Assembly (NCBI GenBank): GCA_905182985.1
Contig: CAJJDN010000028.1
Location: forward strand, 33,033 to 97,032
Direction: 5' to 3'
Source: Paramecium sonneborni
Taxonomy: Eukaryota; Ciliophora; Oligohymenophorea; Peniculida; Parameciidae
DNA: 64,000 bases
The first letter of the stretch is position 1. Each line of letters starts with the position of its first letter. Shown one piece after another: positions 39,511 to 52,800 of this stretch. The translations under genes were made by a program, and so were the position numbers. The notes under the pieces were generated by a model that saw nothing but the letters and a program-made list of their open reading frames with translations, was not told the origin of the DNA and made no database searches.

Positions 39511-41839
39511 ATGGATAAATTGCCAAGATAAATAAATGAAATGAATATCGATTCAAAAACATTAAATTCTTAAATCAGATCTACAAATACCAAATAAATT
39601 CTTAATTTCTTTTCATCTTAAGAGTTTACACCTGAATTGTTGATATACTATTATATGGCAACATTTAATGAACCAGGACCTCATTAATATTTAACTTAAA
39701 AACTATTATAGATGCCTTACACATTTATAGAAAATTTTATTCCTTAATTCAGGTAAATGAATTATAAATTTTTCTAGTTATCTAGTAATTAAAAAAGGAA
39801 GTAAAAGTATGGAAACATTTTTGGAAACCTTATGTTAAATAAGTATAGCTAATTTCCTTAAAATCAGTTGGTGTATTAATGCTTATTCAGAAAATGAAAA
39901 ATAGAATGAGATTGCTTCTAAATAGATTGAAATATTTTAAAGAGTAACCAATTTATATTAAATATTTTTTATAGAGACTTGAAAAGTCAATGATAAATGG
40001 AGCTATTAAATTTAGTAAAGAAGAAATTCTTAAAAATATGAATAATGTAGAATTTCAAATATGTATATTTTAATTAAAATATAATTTTTAGAATTGTAAA
40101 ATTAATTTTCAGAGAAAGAATTGCGATCTAGTTATATAGGTTTAGTAGAAAAATTAGTAATGAATTTAATAAAGTTATCTTTATCACTTAAATAAATTGA
40201 ACCCCCAGAAAGAAATTAATATTTGTTTAAGGAAATAAAAAGCACAAATAAAGCATTAAAAAGATTAAGAAATTAATATTCAGATATTCCATATTATTGG
40301 GGTGCAATGTTACCTTTTTAAAGAAAATATGAAGGTTAAAATCCATCAAATTTGATTGTTCGAATTTGTGAAGAAGGTTATGCTTGTTTTAATACAAAAA
40401 CTAGAGTTCCTTATAGAATTTTGGTTGAAACTATAAGTGAAGAAGAAATAAAATAAAAATAAACAAAATTAAATTAGGATGTATCTACAGAAGTTGATTA
40501 AGATGATTTATTACATAGAGAAATATCAGATGATTTAGAATCTCAATTAAGATATCATACTAAATGTAAAATTGAGGATAATATATTCAACCAACTTTAA
40601 AATTATAAATATGATAAATCAACAAATTATGAAGATAGTTTACCAGAATCTCCAAATAAATTTGAATAAAATTTACTTTAAAGATCTTCATTTACTAGTC
40701 CAAAATTAAAAAGAAGAAATTCCTGGTCAAATTCATCCTCCATAACAGAATTTTGTGTTTCTTTAAGTGAAGCTAAATAAACTAAAGAATGTGATGATGT
40801 AAAATATCATTAAAGATAAAAAACATCTATTAATTTACCTACAACTTCAAGAAACAGTTAATTATTAAAAGAAATCAATTAAAAAGAAGAGCAATATTTA
40901 TTAGAATAAGAAAAATAAAGCAAATTAAGAAAGAAAATTCTAGTAAAAATGTAAGGGCCTTGGGGTGAAGATTGGGATCATAAATTAGAATTAATAAAAG
41001 AATAATCTCCATTTAAAGAATTTGAATCATATTAAATTAGAGCTATTATGGTAAAAGGAGGTGATGATTTAAGATAAGAACTTATGGCAATGCAAGTAAT
41101 ATAAAAATTAGATTCAATATTTAAAGCTGGAGGATTAAATTTATATTTAAAACCTTATGAAATTATTGTGACATCTGAAAATTCTGGATTTTTAGAATTT
41201 GTACCTAATACTATTTCTTTAGATGCAATGAAAAAATACTTAAAATAAAATAAATTTAAGACTTTAAGAGAATTTTATAAATTCTATTTTGGAGAAGATT
41301 TTCATTTTGCTTAGAGAAATTTTATTGAAAGTTTAGCAGGTTATTCATTATTAACATATATAATGTAAATAAAAGATAGACATAATGGAAATATATTAAT
41401 TGATAATTAAGGCTATTTAATTCATATTGATTTTGGATTTATTTTATCTATTTCTCCAGGAAATGCAAATTTTGAAACAGCACCATTCAAAATGACCTAA
41501 GACTATATAGAATTAATGGATGGAACTGGTTCTAAGGCATTCAAATATTTTATAGAATTGATGATTTCTGGATTCTTAGAATTAAGAAAAGGTTTTGCTG
41601 CTCTGTTATAGATTATTGAATTAATGATGGAATAAAGTAACTTTCATTGTTTTACTTTTTTTGATATTCAAGAATTTAAGTCAAGATTTAAATTGTATGA
41701 TAGTGAAGAAAAAGTAATTATTGATATTTATTTTTAGTGTCATCAACATATTATGAAATTGATCAATTAAAGCGTTAATAATAAAAGAACATATATGTAT
41801 GACAAGTTTCAATAATTCACTAATGGAATATATCCATGA
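39511..41839 (+). CDS. Phosphatidylinositol 4-kinase, type III beta-like
   Basis: Four exons (39511-39752, 39778-39943, 39975-40062, 40092-41839), introns 25, 31 and 29 nt, give 747 residues. The lipid-kinase domain occupies about 430-747: KGGDDLRQELMAMQ (ATP-lysine region upstream), DRHNGNILID (catalytic loop) and HIDFGFILSISPG (activation loop). GGLNLYLKPYEI and ELMDGTGSKAF match PI4K beta. Residues 1-200 are the helical lipid-kinase-unique region; 300-420 is a low-complexity charged insert. The product, PI4P, marks Golgi and plasma-membrane trafficking. The introns are forced by frame and TGA. Confidence 0.93.
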
Positions 41840-42020
41840 TTTATTGTTTGTTTTTACTAAATTAAATTTAAATTTCTTAATTTTATTATAATTTATAATT
41901 TTATAATCTATCTTAATAAATCATATTCATGCTTTCTTTTGGATTAAATTAAGAATACTCTATTAAATTCAATAAAATGATAGCTCAAAAGTTTTTGTGA
42001 ATGGTAGGTACATTTAATAT

Positions 42021-42616
42021 GAAATTTAAGAGTTATAATAACAATAAAAATTTTGTGCTCAAGCATTTAAAATCTATTAATATTTATCACTTTTAGCCAC
42101 TTTTAAAATGCTTTTATATATTAAAAGTAAACCATTTAAATTTAACTCACAATATAATTCGAGATTATCTAATTTGATTTAAAGAATGATTGTTTACGAT
42201 CCTACTTAAAGATTAATATTTTAAAAGCTACTTAAAAAAATTAATGAGCCTTCTATAAATTATCATTAAGATATGAATAACATTTAGGATGAAATTTGTA
42301 ACAACCTTATAATATTTTTGTATAACCATAAAAAAACTATAAATCCAGAACACTTAAATATAATAAAGAGTTATATTGTAAAATAAGTGAGATTGGAAAT
42401 TTATATAATAATTTAAAAAATGACTGCAGTTTATTAAATGATGATGATATCAACTTTTTAATTGTTAAAAATATACTTAAAAAAAACTTTGAATTAATTT
42501 AAATAAAATAAAGATAAGAGTAATAAATTATGAATGTATTATATTTTTTAGCTATCTATAAATATTAAACTTATAATATAAATTTAATTTTAATTATAAC
42601 AGAACAAATAGTTTGA
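42021..42616 (+). pseudogene. Decayed protein-kinase C-lobe fragment
   Basis: A frame open from 42021 to TGA 42531-42533 contains KPFKFNSQ ... LIQRMIVYDPTQRLIFQKLL, the end of a protein kinase domain (subdomains X-XI). No catalytic loop, DFG or N-lobe precedes it, and only 180 bp separate it from the PI4K stop. From about 42300 a second frame looks more coding (YKSRTLKYNKELYCKISEIG, NDDDINFLIVKN) with no usable intron between, implying a frameshift. It is therefore a truncated, frameshifted relic. An alternative is an unrecognised gene with unusual introns. Confidence 0.5.
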
Positions 42617-42618
42617 AA

Positions 42619-44667
42619 ATGCAACGACATCCGATATCTATGGTTTAACCTAAATAAACAGAAGCAGAACTTTTAAATCAAATAAACTCATTAAAATCAG
42701 AACTTTCCTTCTAAGTTAATGCTAGTAATAATAATTTATGATTTTAAAATAGATGGAAGATTATCTAAGGAACTTAATGAATGTTTAAAGAGATTAGGAA
42801 TTACTAGAGTTGATGTAATACATCAAGACATAAATCATTAAACAGATTTATCATATTTAGCTCCATTATTTATAGTTTATGAAGATCACATAAAAAACTA
42901 TGATGTTATACTTCAAAAATTAATGGATGATTTAGCTGCAATGGATGCTAGAATATAAATGGTTAATGATGATAATACATTTCTCAGAAAATAGTTGTAG
43001 GATAAGAATGAGCAATTTCTACGTTTATATTAATAAGGAGGAGGAAGTACTAATAATATTAAAAGTGTTTTTAATGAATTGGAAAAAGAAGATCTTGAAG
43101 AAAGAATTAGATTATTGAATGAAGAAAATGGTATATATGTTAATAAATTAAAATAATATGAAAGTTAGATATATGATCTTTAATTAAGAAATGACTAATT
43201 AGTTAGAAATGAATAATAATATTTAAATTAATTATAAGACATAAAATAAATAAACTAATAATTAGAAATTGCATAAGATGATTTAAAGATTAAATTAGAT
43301 ATTTTAGAAAATAAATTCTAAAATTAAACATAATTAGTAGCAATTACAGAAGAAGAGAAAACAGAATATATTCAAAGATTTAGTAAAAGTGAAAATGAAA
43401 ATAAAGTATTAAAACATTAAAATTAAAATTTAAAATAAGAAATTGTTAATCTTTAAAATAAAGGTTAATTAAATCAAACAGAATTATCAAAAGAGTTAGA
43501 TGAAATGCATAAAAAAGAAAGAGAATTATTTGATAAATAAGTTCATAATGAAAGAGAAATTGATTAATTAAGAGATGAAAATAGGGCATTAAAAAGAGAA
43601 TTAGATTAAAGTAGAAGCAATTTAGAATAAACAATTAAAATGATGGATAATTATGAAAATAAAATATCAATATTAATGAAAAAAGAAGAAAATTATAAAA
43701 TTTTAACTAAATAATTGAAAGAAGAGAGAGAAAATGCTGTTATGGAAAAAGATAGATATTAATTAAAAGAATAATAATTTGATTAAACTTTATAAAATTA
43801 AATGGCTAAACATAGAGAGGAAATAATGAATTTAAAAGAAAATTAAGATAAACAATCAGAAAGTATAAAAAATAGATATAAAATAATAATTGAATAAAAA
43901 GAAGATGAAATTCATAGATTAAATGAAGAAACAAATTAAATAAGCACATTAAATGATAGATTAACTAAAGAAATAAAGAGCTTAAAAATAGAAATAACTA
44001 GAATGGAAAATGGATTAAAATAAGATATTGAAACTAATTATTAATAAACTGATGATTTATAAAGATAAATAAGTGAATTATCAGAAAAAAACATATTATT
44101 AGAATAGAAATTAACTGATTAAGAAGCTGAAATTAATTTAACAAAACAATCACATGATTCTTATGTTAAAACTTTAAGTAATAATAATGCTGATTTAAAA
44201 TAAAATTTGGAACATACTAGATCTGAATTAACTAGTAGAACATAAGAATTATCAACATAAAAAGGAAAAATCAATTCATTAACTAGATAATGTCAAAATT
44301 AATTAGAAGAACTTGCAAAAACTAAAAGACATTACGAATCAAGATTAGAATAAATTTAAGATGACTATACTTATAAAATTAAAAATCTGTAATTATAGAT
44401 GGAAGATGCTATTAATAGAGAACGATAAAGTAGAGAAAAATCAGTTAAATTATTATAAGATTACGATAAAATAGAAGAAAAGTTAAAAGTTGAATATAAT
44501 ACTAGAATTTTAGAATTAGAAACTACTATTAATAATTTAAAGAGTATGAATCATCAATTAACATTAAAGTAATTATTTTATTATATTTAAGACTTAATGA
44601 AATAAGAAATGTTTCATATATGAATAAAGTTGAAAATTAAACATTAAGAAAAGCATAAATTAGTTGA
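42619..44667 (+). CDS. Coiled-coil protein, 665 residues
   Basis: Exons 42619-42724, 42753-44568 and 44592-44667 (introns 28 and 23 nt). It starts MQRHPISMVQPKQTEAELL. A non-repetitive N-terminal segment (about 40-130: LSKELNECLKRLGITRVDVI, LAPLFIVYEDHIKNYDVILQ) precedes about 500 residues of continuous coiled coil, ending in a basic tail. This layout resembles centrosomal/basal-body coiled-coil proteins, but no family signature proves it. The first exon ends by splicing over an in-frame TGA. The last intron gives a short tail instead of a different stop at a similar place. Confidence 0.82.
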
Positions 44668-44752
44668 ATATTGTCTTATTAATTATATTAAAAATTTATT
44701 TAAACATTATTGCAATATTAAAAAATAACTCTCATAAATTAATTATTTATAA

Positions 44753-45967
44753 ATGAAATTTTCAAGTAAATCTCCAACAAAAACTGTAAAATAACAATCT
44801 TCTTATTCCCCAAACCAAGTTTAAAAAAAAGCTGTTCATAATTATGTTGAAAAATCATTGGTTAATAAAGAAGTTGAGTATTGGAAATTTAAGTATATGG
44901 AATTGGAACAATTCTGTTAGGGAAAACAATCCTATGAAAAATTAGAAAATGAGTTATAAATTTGGAAATCTAAATATTAATAGTTAACTCTTAGAGTAAA
45001 TATAATTTATTTTAAAGGCAAGAGTAGCAAAAGGTTCAGAATTAATTTTACAAGAATATTAAAGTAGAATATAAGAACTTAATTAATAATTTAATAGTAC
45101 TAATTATAATTCAATTATAACTCACAGTCCTTAAAAGTAGGTTGAATAAGCCAAATAAAATGAATTGCAAAATAAAATTGAATAATAATAAAATGAAATT
45201 AGATCATTATATAATTAAATAGAAGAATTAAAGTAACAATCAAAATAACCCACAAAACGTGACTAAATTACTACTTCAAATAATAGCAATTATTAATCTT
45301 TTAATTAGTCTGCAAATACTTCAATATCAATATTAAATTAATAATATATTTAATAAAATATGAGACTTGAGCTGGAATTAAAAAATTCTGAATAAGAAAA
45401 TAAGAGTCTTTAAGAATAAATATAATTCTATTAGCATAATTTAGAGAGCTAACAAAAAATAATAGATCAATAAAAATTACATATTAACTAATTAGAATAA
45501 AATTTGGCTTCTGAAAAACTAAAGTAGCTTAAGTTGATGGATCAAAATGCAATAAATTTAAAAGATTAAGAAATTAAAAAATATTAAGGTAATTAAATTT
45601 ATAAACTTTAGATGATATATTCATTTTAAATTCAAAATTAAGGGATTGTGAAAAGTTAAGAAGATAGGAACTTAATTAAAAAGATGAACATTATACAGAG
45701 ATTATTACTTAACTAAAAACATAAATACATAATTAAATTTAAAGCGGAGAAATGAGATTGAGTACTTTATAAGTACAAATTATAAATTTATAATAGAATA
45801 TTTTGCAAGATAAATAACTTAACTCATCATTTGGTCGCTTAAATACTGATTATTATTAATAATAACATTCAAATTAGTCAGATAAAGTAATAGTAAGACT
45901 TGATTCAGAAATGAAAACTTTAAAGTCTTTAATAAATGAAGATAAAAACAAACAAAAATATTTCTGA
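44753..45967 (+). CDS. Coiled-coil protein, 389 residues
   Basis: Exons 44753-44995, 45018-45588 and 45612-45967 (introns 22 and 23 nt). It starts MKFSSKSPTKTVKQQSSYSP. A motif YWKFKYMELEQFCQGKQSYE with repeated aromatic residues lies at about 45-65, followed by a long Gln/Asn-rich coiled coil. The stop at 45965-45967 may not be final: about 60-150 bp further on, another protein-like frame appears (KNEQSIQKKRVKHSNNNF), but no normal-size intron connects it. It follows the 42.6-kb gene in tandem (85 bp gap) on the same strand; the two share only coiled-coil character. Confidence 0.75.
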
Positions 45968-46779
45968 AATACTATTATAATAAGTTTTTTGAAAATTATA
46001 ATACATACTTTTTTTTTTTCTAGATCGCTATTATTCTAAATAAAAAATGAACAAAGTATTTAAAAGAAAAGAGTAAAACATTCTAATAATAATTTTACTC
46101 AAAGTAATTATGATTAGTGTTTAAATTCAAGACTTTTAATTAAAATGCAGCTAATATATATGCCTCAATTTATAAGTTTATTTTTATCATTAAAAAATAA
46201 TTTATGAATGATATAAGAAAATCTTCTTTTTAAGATTTGTAAAAAATTCTATAAGATATTTTGAGTTTCAATATAGGCATAATTCTTAAGTTTTCTTTAA
46301 TGGAAGTAAATAAAAATATGAAAGATTAAGTATTAGAATTTCTAAAGAATTAACTAAAATATATGTTTAATTATTTTTATATTCTATATTGTACTTTGTC
46401 TAATCTATATATATTTTAATAATAAGGCTTTGGATATTTTCAATAATTTGAGTTAAGACAACAATTATAGTGATTGATATAATACATATATAATAAAAAT
46501 GATAAATTAGAAAGTAAATAGCTTTCTTTTAAATGAGAAAATTGAATTAGATTGTAGAGTGTGGTAAAAAGATTTTGAGTTTTGTTTACATTACCATGAC
46601 CTAATTTCTGATGTTATGAGTTTGAATATGATAAAACTCTAGTTTATATTATTATTTTGAGAATAATACGTATTATAAAAGAGGATTTGACTATTGGTAG
46701 TTATTTTAGAGGTTTATTTAGTCTCTTCTTGAGAAGAAAGATATTTTCATTGAATAAATAATATTTTGAAATAATGTAA
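45968..46779. other. Gap with a possible 89-codon frame
   Basis: Frame 46204-46473 (MNDIRKSSFQDLQKILQDIL ... ending in TGA) starts like a real helical protein, but its middle is AT-driven. A second frame nearer 46430 (ALDIFNNLSQDNNYSD) looks like its proper C-terminus; I could not find introns that join them. It may be a small gene with unresolved exons, or a relic. Confidence 0.3.
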
Positions 46780-48606
46780 ATGATATTTGTATTCTTCTTG
46801 ATTGAATGGATTAATTGTTGGAATGTTATAACTTAAAAAAGAATCGTAGAGTCAATGGGGAATGATAATTTGATTTTAGATGATAATTATTTAATCTTGG
46901 CAAAGGAATCCTTTTAAATAACATACAAGGGAATAATTGGATATAGGAGATTACATATGATATTTGATGCTTAAGGAAATTTTAGTTAGATGGAGATATT
47001 AATAAAAGTTAATGGAATTAGGAGAAGTTTATTAGTATTAGAAGAGGATTTTAAAGAATTTCATATTGAATTTGAGCATTAAGCTTCAGATATAAAAATA
47101 TAGTTTATTTTAAGTGAGTAGTTCTAATTATCTATTCGGAACTTTAACTTATTTGTTGATGAATGTCCAAAGAATTGCAAATATTGCTTATCTGGATATT
47201 GTGATCTTGAGATATTAGATTAGTGTGAGAAATTAAGATTTAATTAGTAATGTGTTGATGAATGTCCTAAAGGATATATAGCTGAATTTAGAGAATGCAT
47301 AAAAACAAGTATAGATATAGATATAAATAAGGTTTAAATTAGTTAGGATTAAATGAAAAGAATCAAAAAATTGAATTTGGATTAAAAAAGAAATTTGGAG
47401 AGATGCAAGAATTACATTTTGAATTCGAATATCATTTTAGTGGATGGTTAGAAATTGTTTTTAATTGTTACGGTAATTAATAGAATCATTATAATTCAAT
47501 TTTAAAGATTTCAAAAGAAAATACTCAACCTGAAACTGTTCATCCTTTCTTATCTATTTATTATAATACATAATCTTATAAATAATGTTAATCAAATTAT
47601 GAATTAGATTGTGTCTAAGTTACAGGTTTGTTTAAAATGGATTTTGAAGAATAAAATAATATTAAAATATATAGTTTTTCAAAGAGTATTGAAAATTATG
47701 GATTTTGGAGTATTAATGAAATAAAATTTTATGATAAATAATAAAAATTTTACGAATGTTTAATAGATGAATGTGAAAAATGTTCATTTAATCATCTATG
47801 TAATTAATGCAAAATAAATACATATTTGTATGAAAATAAATGCATTAAAGAATGTCCTTATTTTACAGTTTAAATAGATGGTAAATGTATAAAAATAGAG
47901 GAATAATAAAAAGGTATAATTTAAAATAGATTTTTAGATATTACATTTCTTATAAAATTATATTCACCATTTTAGGATTTATAAACAATTTTAGGTTAGA
48001 AAACTTTTGAAATGAAAGAAGAAATAAATTTTAGATATGAAAATGGAACTACATTAATAGGTGGAGGATTAAAAGATAATTGGAGAAGAACAACATTTAC
48101 TAAATAATTGAATCTTGGAAAACATTATTCAATTAGGCTGATGTTTAATATATCATTTGAGAATTCAACATCAGATTCAGATTGTTTTACATACACAATA
48201 GATGGTAAAACATTTTATGTACGTAAAAATGTATCTTATATTGATCATACACTCTATCATAATAAGAACATTCTAAATATGAATTTAGGATGCAAATTCT
48301 CGAGTAATGGTAGATGTGTTATCTCTAATTATTATTTTATGACAATGAAAGTAATAAAGTAAAATAATATAGTGTTCTTCACTGTGTCTTTAATGTGTAG
48401 GTTCTCTTGCATCAGATTGCAAAGCTTATTAAAAAAATATTGAAAAATTTGACTATCTAAAATTATAATGTTTAGAAGGTTACTATTTAGATGATAGTGG
48501 TTGTCAAAAATGTTCTATTGGTTGCTAGATTTGCGAATCTTATAATAAGTGTTTAAAATGTAAAGAAAATTCAGATGGATAATTTTATTGTTAGCCTTAT
48601 ATTTGA
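46780..48606 (+). CDS. Secreted cysteine-rich protein
   Basis: Exons 46780-47308, 47332-48350 and 48373-48606 (introns 23 and 22 nt) give 593 residues. It begins with a signal-like segment (MIFVFFLIEWINCW). Cys clusters follow the furin-like/growth-factor-receptor style: DECPKNCKYCLSGYC, CVDECPKGYI, CEKCSFNHLCNQC and, after the last intron, CSSLCLQC and CSIGCQICESYNKCLKC. Between them are beta-rich, N-glycosylation-like stretches (NISFENSTSDSD). There is no membrane segment after the signal. A 24-nt GT-AG stretch near 47915 may be an additional in-frame intron. The protein resembles the N-terminal portion of the 1,718-residue protein at 49.8 kb. Confidence 0.8.
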
Positions 48607-48703
48607 TTTTTTTAATTTAATTTATTATTTTTAATATCTTATTTAAAACTTAATAATAAATGAAATAGATATAAATAATAAATAAATAAAATAAATAAGA
48701 CAT

Positions 48704-49631
48704 TCATTTTTTATTATTGCCAAATATTTTATTGTTTATTGTAATATAGCTTTTACATTTCTATGTAAATTATTTAATACTTCTATCAGTATTTTAAGGT
48801 GATTTATAAGATGGTAAGGATAATACTGAATTCTTTTGAACATCGCTTAAATTTAATTTAAGTTAGGATTATATCATTGAGGTTGGATTTGAATTACCAA
48901 CATAATGTTTATTTAAAGGAGGTAAGATTTTCCTTTCATTTGTTTATTTTTTATATGGTCTTGGTTGTAACTATTCATCAGTCATTTATTAATCTTCATT
49001 ATATTGATGATTAAGCTAAATCAATTGAGTTACTAATTTTGATCTCTTTTCTACTGATAATCTGTGATTCTAGGTAATGGAAGATGGCATACCTTAATTT
49101 AAAATTAAAGTGCATTTCTATCTTAGCAATAACAAAGATATCTTAATAATCTAACAAAATCAGTAGAATAATAATTTGATTCTTTTGCTTATTCTCTCAT
49201 TTTTCTCATCATTTCTCTAAAAGCTAATTAAGTAATGCTATATACATTGTGTGGCTTATTCATCATACATTATGTGTTTAAATTCCTCTAATTCAATTGA
49301 TTCTATTAAAAAATAGATATTAAAGTACTATTATTATCTTTATCTGCTTTCTCAAAAAACCCTCTAAGCAAATTAATGTTTATTGGATAACCATTCTTTA
49401 AAAACATAGAGTATAATTCCTCTATTTCAAGTGTCTCTTTAAATTTTATTTATTAAACTTACTTGATTAATCTTTATCAATTAGACGAAATGTGTTTGTA
49501 ACAACATTATCATTCATTATTTCACGTGATGATTTCAAATACTACAACTTAACTTTAGATTGACATCGAGAGTTAAACCATTATTTCGATTACACTGAAT
49601 GAAGTATTTGATCTGAAGGTGGTAATATCAT
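48704..49631 (-). CDS. EF-hand calcium-binding protein
   Basis: Five exons (49463-49631, 49329-49436, 49246-49302, 49093-49223, 48704-49069), introns 22-26 nt, give 276 residues. Two EF-hands are complete after splicing: DKDQSKTLEIEE (residues about 52-63) and DKDNNKSIELEE (about 89-100). Each loop is assembled across an intron, which strongly supports the model. After residue 110 the chain is helical, then a Ser/Gln/Lys-rich disordered tail. The first 40 residues look like a degenerate EF-hand pair. It is a calcium sensor or buffer of unknown partner, encoded opposite the two cysteine-rich genes and between them. Confidence 0.87.
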
Positions 49632-49844
49632 TAAAATTATTATTACAGGAAGATGTTTAATTATATATTTTTAGAAAATATTTAAAAAAATTAATCACCA
49701 AAATGATGGCAACTTAGTCAACAAACTTCATTATTTGTATATGATGATGACATTGATTAAATATTCAGAACAGAATTTATCAAAATAATTTGAGTATATT
49801 TCTGTACATTTATGTAATATGGATTTATTTATATAAATAACATA

Positions 49845-52800
49845 ATGAAATAGATGGAATTCCTAGTTTTCTCAGTATTTATTATAAAAATTCATTGTGG
49901 TATTAGTAATCATCCAATGTTTAGGTTGGGAACTTTACAAATCGGAATTGATAGATAGTACAACATTTCACTTGTGGAAGAACTCAAATAACATAGGTTA
50001 ATCAAATTTGTTATTAGTTTGCGAGTTATAACCATAATTAAATTCAAAGCTACTTTAGGGTGATGTTTTCTTAACTCGTAGTATCGATATGAATACAAAT
50101 AGAGGATTTAGTAAAATAAGAATAAGTTTTGATATTTACTATTTGGGTATATGGAATCCAACAGAGGTCATAACTGTATATGCTAATAGTTTGTTGGTAC
50201 ATTACGAAACCCCAAATACAAGTTAACAAGAAGATTTTTCAATGAGATTTTGTAAGTAAAGACCATTTGGAAAATCTAACCCTGAGAAAATATCAAGAAT
50301 AGATCAAACGATATCATTTAATGATCCTCATTTAAATATTGAAATAGTTCATGAATAAGTGACTAGTGGTTCAATCAGTGATTATGGAATAACAAACTTT
50401 GTGTTATAAGTATTCTATTGTGATGATCTTTGTGAAGAATGTAATGAATATTAATGTTTAACTTGTAAATTAGGATATGAATTGATAAAATCATAATGTA
50501 GATGTGGTATACTTAATTATTCATTATTCAATCCTAATTTATAATGTGTTGATGAATGTCCAACAAATTATGTACCAGATGAGAATAATGTATGTTAAAT
50601 GGCAATAATAAATAATGTCTATAGAGATTTAGAGCAGATTAATTTTAATAATTACAAATTCTAATACATTCCCGATAAATATTATAGCACTATTTAATTA
50701 ATGACACAAATAATTGGAAGTAAAAGTATAGCAGGTATGTTTGGTAATACAGATAAGATTGTATTTAGTGATATTTTATTACCTGCAGATGAATAATATG
50801 AAATGAAATTTACATTATATGTGACTGGCAGTATGTCTAGTTTTATGGTAGAGGAAATATTAATTAAATTTAATTCATTTGTAGTAGCCAAATTAGTTGA
50901 TCTTCAAACTATTTATCTAAATTCATACTTTCATTAAGATAGTAGAGTCTTACATTAATAAATTTGCACTATTCCAGAATATTAAAAATGTAAATCCTAT
51001 CAAATTTATATGTAATTCTATTTAACAGAGACTGTGAATCAAATTGAATTCAGTTCTAAATTTATGATAAATAAGATTTAGCGTAAATGGGGTATTAGAG
51101 ATTTAGAAGTGAATCAATATTAAATATCTAATAATTAATGGAATTGTTTAAATAATTGTTAAACTTGTTAATTTGATAAATTAGATATTTGTTTATCTTG
51201 TGGAAGTAATAAGAATTTATTTAAAGGAATATGTATTGATTAATGTCCAGATTACACAACAGCAATTAGTAATATTTGTGTAGATTCTTAAATGGTAGAT
51301 GCAAATTAAGTATATTTAGTCAATTTATTTCATGATTTAAATCATTATCATTTTGAATCTTATTCTGATAAATATAATTTAAAATCATATTCATTCTTTA
51401 TGAATAAAATAATTTTAGGAGGACTTAATTTTTGGAGTAATGAATAAGTAATACATAGATTAAGATACAAAAAACCATTTTATAAAATACAATTAGAATT
51501 CATGTTAGTATTTATAGATTCTAAAAATAATCAAATTTAATTTAGAACAAGTGTTAATTCTGAAAGCCCAACATACTCAATGTTTGGTAGTGGAATATCA
51601 GTAGGTAATTAAGTTGGTTAATCTGAGATTGAAGTAATCTAAAATGTAATTTATATAAAATAATTTGAATCTACTGATGAATTATCTGTTTAACTACATT
51701 GTATTAGAAATATTGATAACCAAGCATATTGTGGAATATATGATTATAGAATAATAATTTGGACTTGTCAAGAATATTGTTAATAATGTGATAATAATGG
51801 AAATTGCATAATTCCCATTGATATCATAAGTACTGATATAAATGGATGTAAATCTGGATATTACTTAAATGAAAATGGAGATTGTACTACATGTGATATT
51901 GGATGTACTACATGTAATGGACATTCTGATTGTTTAACATGTTAAGATGGTTATGAATTAAGAAATAAAATATGTTATTGTTCTACTCTTAAAGATGTAA
52001 TTGAATATTGTTCATAAAGTAAATGTTTTCATAATTGTTAAACATGTTTAAATAATAGAGAAAATGATAGAGTTCTACGTCCAAAACATCCTAATAATTG
52101 TTTATCTTGTGATGAATCTAAAAATCTATGGTTAAATGTTAATTAATGTATTTGTTTAGATGGATATTATATGGAGAATTTTAGTTGTTATATTTGTTAT
52201 CCAACTTGTAAAAAATGTTAAGGAAGAGCTCGTGATTGCTAAGCTTGTGTTCCTGGATAATATAGGATATTAAATTCATCTAATACATGTGAATGTCAAG
52301 TTGGGTATTTCTAAGGAGACAATGATTTAATTTGTTCTAAATGTTCAGATCTATGTGAAAAATGCAATTTTACTAAAGATTAATGCATTTCATGTTATCC
52401 TTCACATTACAGAATATCTACAAATGATACATGTATTTGTATGGATGGATATTATGATATTGGTTAATTGATTTGTCAAAGTATTAATAATTCTTTAACC
52501 AATTAGAATGCCATTCTACATGTAAAACTTGTTAAGATGCTTCAACTTGTAAGTCATGTTATGATAATCAATTTAGAATTATGAGTATCAATAATAAATC
52601 TTGTACATGCTAAACTGGATACTTTGAACAGTCATCAGATATTTGTGGATGTATTTCTTTACTTATATATAAATTTTAGAATGTCATCTATCTTGTCTTG
52701 AATGTTCTTAGAATAATAGTACTTCATGTACTAGATGTCCTACTACTAGAGAACCTTCTATTAATGATAATGCTCATGAATTTTCTTGTAAATGTAGAAG

